The translations under genes were made by a program, and so were the position numbers. The notes below the pieces were generated by a model. The model ran no database searches. It was not told the origin of the DNA and worked only from the letters and a program-made list of their open reading frames with translations. Below are positions 7,150 through 8,817 of a stretch of DNA of 8,817 nt, in pieces. The DNA is from Elusimicrobiales bacterium (GTDB taxonomy: Bacteria; Elusimicrobiota; Elusimicrobia; Elusimicrobiales; UBA9959). Every line of letters begins with the position of its first letter. Within the stretch, counting starts at the first letter, position 1. The stretch is taken from positions 1-8,817 of the forward strand of contig JANZZP010000081.1 of the NCBI GenBank assembly GCA_026419335.1. Reading direction: 5' to 3'.

Positions 7150-8424
7150 ATGACAGTAGAAAAATTAAAACTTGAAAATTCTTTTAGGTTTTATGAAGAA
7201 GCACAAAAACTAATTCCTGGTGGAATGGCTGGAATACGAAGACCTTATAATTTTGTTCCAGGTGAATATCCTATATTTTTTGAAGAGGCAAAAGGTGGAA
7301 AAGTAAAGGATGTAGATGGTAATTGGTATATAGATATGTTGTGTGCCTATGGTCCGATAATTATAGGACATAGAGAAAGAGAAATAGATGATGCGGTAAT
7401 TAAACAAATAAGGAATAAAGGTTTTTGTATGTCGTTGGTTCAACCTATCCAAAATATTCTTGCAAAAAAAATAACTCAAATTATACCTTGTGCTGAAATG
7501 ATTGTGTTTGTAAAAACTGGTTCTGATGCTACAACTCTTGCTGTAAGAATAGCAAGAGCTTATACTGGAAAAACAAAAATACTTAGATGTGGATATCATG
7601 GCTGGCATGATTGGTGTGTTGAAGTTAAAGGAGGTATACCTAAAAAGTTATACGAAGATATTTATGAATTTCACTATAATGATATTGAGGGACTTGAAAA
7701 TCTTATAAAACAACATAAAGATGATTTAGCAGCAATTATAATGACTCCTGTAGGACATCCTTTAGCTAATCCTGTAGAGATGCCAAAATCTGGGTATTTA
7801 GAATCAGTAAGAGAGATATCAAAACGATATGGAGTTGTACTTATTTTTGATGAAATTAGAACAGGGTTTAGATTTTCTATTGGTGGTGCTCAAAAATTTT
7901 TTGGAGTTACACCTGATTTAGCATGTTTTGGTAAAGCGATGGCAAATGGTTATGAAATAAGTATGGTTTGTGGAAAAAAAGAAATTATGGAGGTCGTAAC
8001 ACCACCAAACAAAGTTTTTGTTTCATCTACATATTTTCCAAATTCAACATCTATGGTTGCTGCTTTAAAAACGATTGAAATAATGGAACGAGATAAGATT
8101 CTTGATAATGTGAGAAAAAAAGGAGAAATTTTTTCATCAATTATAAGTAAGTATTTATCAAAAAAAGATTTTCCTGTAGAATTTTCTGGTGCTCCTTTGA
8201 TGCCATATATTACATTTAAAAAAGATCCGGAAGAAAAATATAAAAAATATAGAACTGAATTTTATACTAATTTAATTAGAAGGAAAGTATTTTTACAACC
8301 ATATCACCATGGCTATGTTTGTTATAGACATACTGATAAAGAAATGAGATATGCTGCCGATATGGTGTGCGAATCCCTTGAAGAAATATTTAAAAATAAC
8401 TTAAAAAGGAGGAAAAATGCATAA
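7150..8424 (+). CDS. kat: Class III PLP aminotransferase, probable 3-aminobutyryl-CoA aminotransferase (Kat)
   Basis: A 424-residue fold-type I enzyme of the glutamate-1-semialdehyde aminomutase-like branch. Seen: N-terminal LIPGGMAG (21-28); TGSDATT (123-129), which binds the PLP phosphate; GYHGWHDW (148-155), with the aromatic that stacks on PLP; FDEIRTGFR (233-241), with D234 bonding the pyridine nitrogen; and FGKAMANGY (260-268), with K262 as the Schiff-base lysine. Homology alone would label it HemL, but HemL has SGTEATM where this has TGSDATT, and TPVGHP replaces the usual EPVAGN, so tetrapyrrole synthesis is unlikely. Context points to Kat, reported for a Cloacamonas lysine pathway (recalled): (S)-3-aminobutyryl-CoA plus 2-oxoglutarate gives acetoacetyl-CoA plus glutamate. 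The next gene, which overlaps it by 8 bases, is a thiolase that would consume that product. The substrate is inferred. A beta-lysine or other omega-amino-acid aminotransferase is the main alternative. Confidence 0.7.
   Translation: MTVEKLKLENSFRFYEEAQKLIPGGMAGIRRPYNFVPGEYPIFFEEAKGGKVKDVDGNWYIDMLCAYGPIIIGHREREIDDAVIKQIRNKGFCMSLVQPIQNILAKKITQIIPCAEMIVFVKTGSDATTLAVRIARAYTGKTKILRCGYHGWHDWCVEVKGGIPKKLYEDIYEFHYNDIEGLENLIKQHKDDLAAIIMTPVGHPLANPVEMPKSGYLESVREISKRYGVVLIFDEIRTGFRFSIGGAQKFFGVTPDLACFGKAMANGYEISMVCGKKEIMEVVTPPNKVFVSSTYFPNSTSMVAALKTIEIMERDKILDNVRKKGEIFSSIISKYLSKKDFPVEFSGAPLMPYITFKKDPEEKYKKYRTEFYTNLIRRKVFLQPYHHGYVCYRHTDKEMRYAADMVCESLEEIFKNNLKRRKNA
8406..8412 (+). promoter_or_regulatory. Shine-Dalgarno sequence of the thiolase gene
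   Basis: AAGGAGG, four bases before the ATG at 8417 and inside the last codons of the aminotransferase gene. It fixes the thiolase start and the 8-base gene overlap. Confidence 0.85.
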
Positions 8425-8817
8425 TAATGTTTATATAGTAAATGCTTTGAGAACCGCTATAGGTTCTTTTGGTGGAACATTAAAAGATTATTCAGCATCA
8501 CAACTTGGATCTATAGTAGTTAAGGATATAATTTCTAAGTCAAAAATAGATCCTAACGTAATTGACGAAGTTATAATTGGAAATGTTTTGCAAGCTGGGA
8601 ATGGAATGAATGTAGCAAGGCAAATTCAACTTAATTCAGGCATTGCTGTTTCTAAAACTGCCATGACTATAAATATGGTTTGCGGTTCAGGTCTTAGAAG
8701 TATTGCTTTAGCTTATAATTTAATAAAGTCTCATGAGGCTTCTGTAATAATTGCTGGTGGTACTGAATCTATGTCTAATGCTCCGTATTTGCTTAAGAAT
8801 GCAAGATGGGGATATAG
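8417..8817 (+). CDS. atoB: Acetyl-CoA C-acetyltransferase (acetoacetyl-CoA thiolase), 3'-truncated by window edge
   Basis: The first 133 codons of a degradative-type thiolase, about one third of the usual 390 residues. It opens with the family signature VYIVNALRTAIGSFGG (5-20). It then has GNVLQAG (55-61) and NVARQ (65-69), and the nucleophile block NMVCGSGLRS with acyl-accepting C89 at bases 8681-8683, the same residue number as in the Zoogloea enzyme. AGGTESMSNAPY follows. The histidine and second cysteine near the C-terminus lie beyond the window. It splits acetoacetyl-CoA with CoA into two acetyl-CoA, or runs in reverse. Beside the Kat-type aminotransferase, with an 8-base overlap, it most likely works in the thiolytic direction to finish lysine degradation. 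The symbol follows the thiolase II family; substrate chain length cannot be proven from this fragment. Confidence 0.92.
   Translation, partial: MHNNVYIVNALRTAIGSFGGTLKDYSASQLGSIVVKDIISKSKIDPNVIDEVIIGNVLQAGNGMNVARQIQLNSGIAVSKTAMTINMVCGSGLRSIALAYNLIKSHEASVIIAGGTESMSNAPYLLKNARWGY

Noticed and set aside
7210..7608. 132-codon antisense frame within the aminotransferase gene
   Set aside because: Its composition is the serine/tyrosine/phenylalanine-rich pattern typical of the reverse of an AT-rich gene. It has no motif or ribosome site and is fully covered by a clear gene. The other reverse-strand frames over kdd, kamA, kamD and kamE are the same kind of shadow.

Overview
The window is one tightly packed, plus-strand run of eight genes for anaerobic lysine fermentation by the beta-lysine (3-aminomutase) pathway. 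The largest intergenic gap is 47 bases, several genes overlap, and I see no RNA gene, mobile element, CRISPR array or convincing terminator. The DNA is strongly AT-rich (hand-counted 60-base lines give about 30-33% GC in the catalytic genes and 15-25% in kamB/kamC). That fits a low-GC anaerobic amino-acid fermenter such as Fusobacteria, Clostridia-type Firmicutes, Thermotogae or a candidate phylum. The sequence alone does not fix the taxon.

Layout: (1) 3' part of kdd, 3,5-diaminohexanoate dehydrogenase, cut by the left edge (1-1001). (2) kamA, the radical-SAM lysine 2,3-aminomutase (1017-2291). (3) kamB, a P-loop NTPase of unproven function (2320-3192). (4) kamC, a MutS-like ATPase lacking the mismatch-recognition part (3182-4798). 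(5) kamD and (6) kamE, the two subunits of B12/PLP-dependent lysine 5,6-aminomutase (4752-6338 and 6362-7102). (7) A class III aminotransferase, best explained as 3-aminobutyryl-CoA aminotransferase (Kat; 7150-8424). (8) The 5' part of an acetoacetyl-CoA thiolase, cut by the right edge (8417-8817).

How they work together: KamA turns L-lysine into L-beta-lysine, KamDE moves the terminal amino group to give 3,5-diaminohexanoate, and Kdd oxidatively deaminates that to 3-keto-5-aminohexanoate. The cleavage enzyme Kce, which is not in the window, would use acetyl-CoA to give acetoacetate plus 3-aminobutyryl-CoA. In classical lysine fermenters Kal removes ammonia from 3-aminobutyryl-CoA to give crotonyl-CoA and finally butyrate. 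Here an aminotransferase immediately followed by, and overlapping, a thiolase suggests the alternative: transamination to acetoacetyl-CoA and thiolysis to two acetyl-CoA.

The most interesting part is kamB-kamC. Two ATPases of unproven role lie between the two aminomutase systems. They are more AT-rich than the flanking genes, and they are the only genes here without a Shine-Dalgarno sequence. I infer a low-abundance reactivation or cofactor-loading machine for the B12 aminomutase, not DNA repair.
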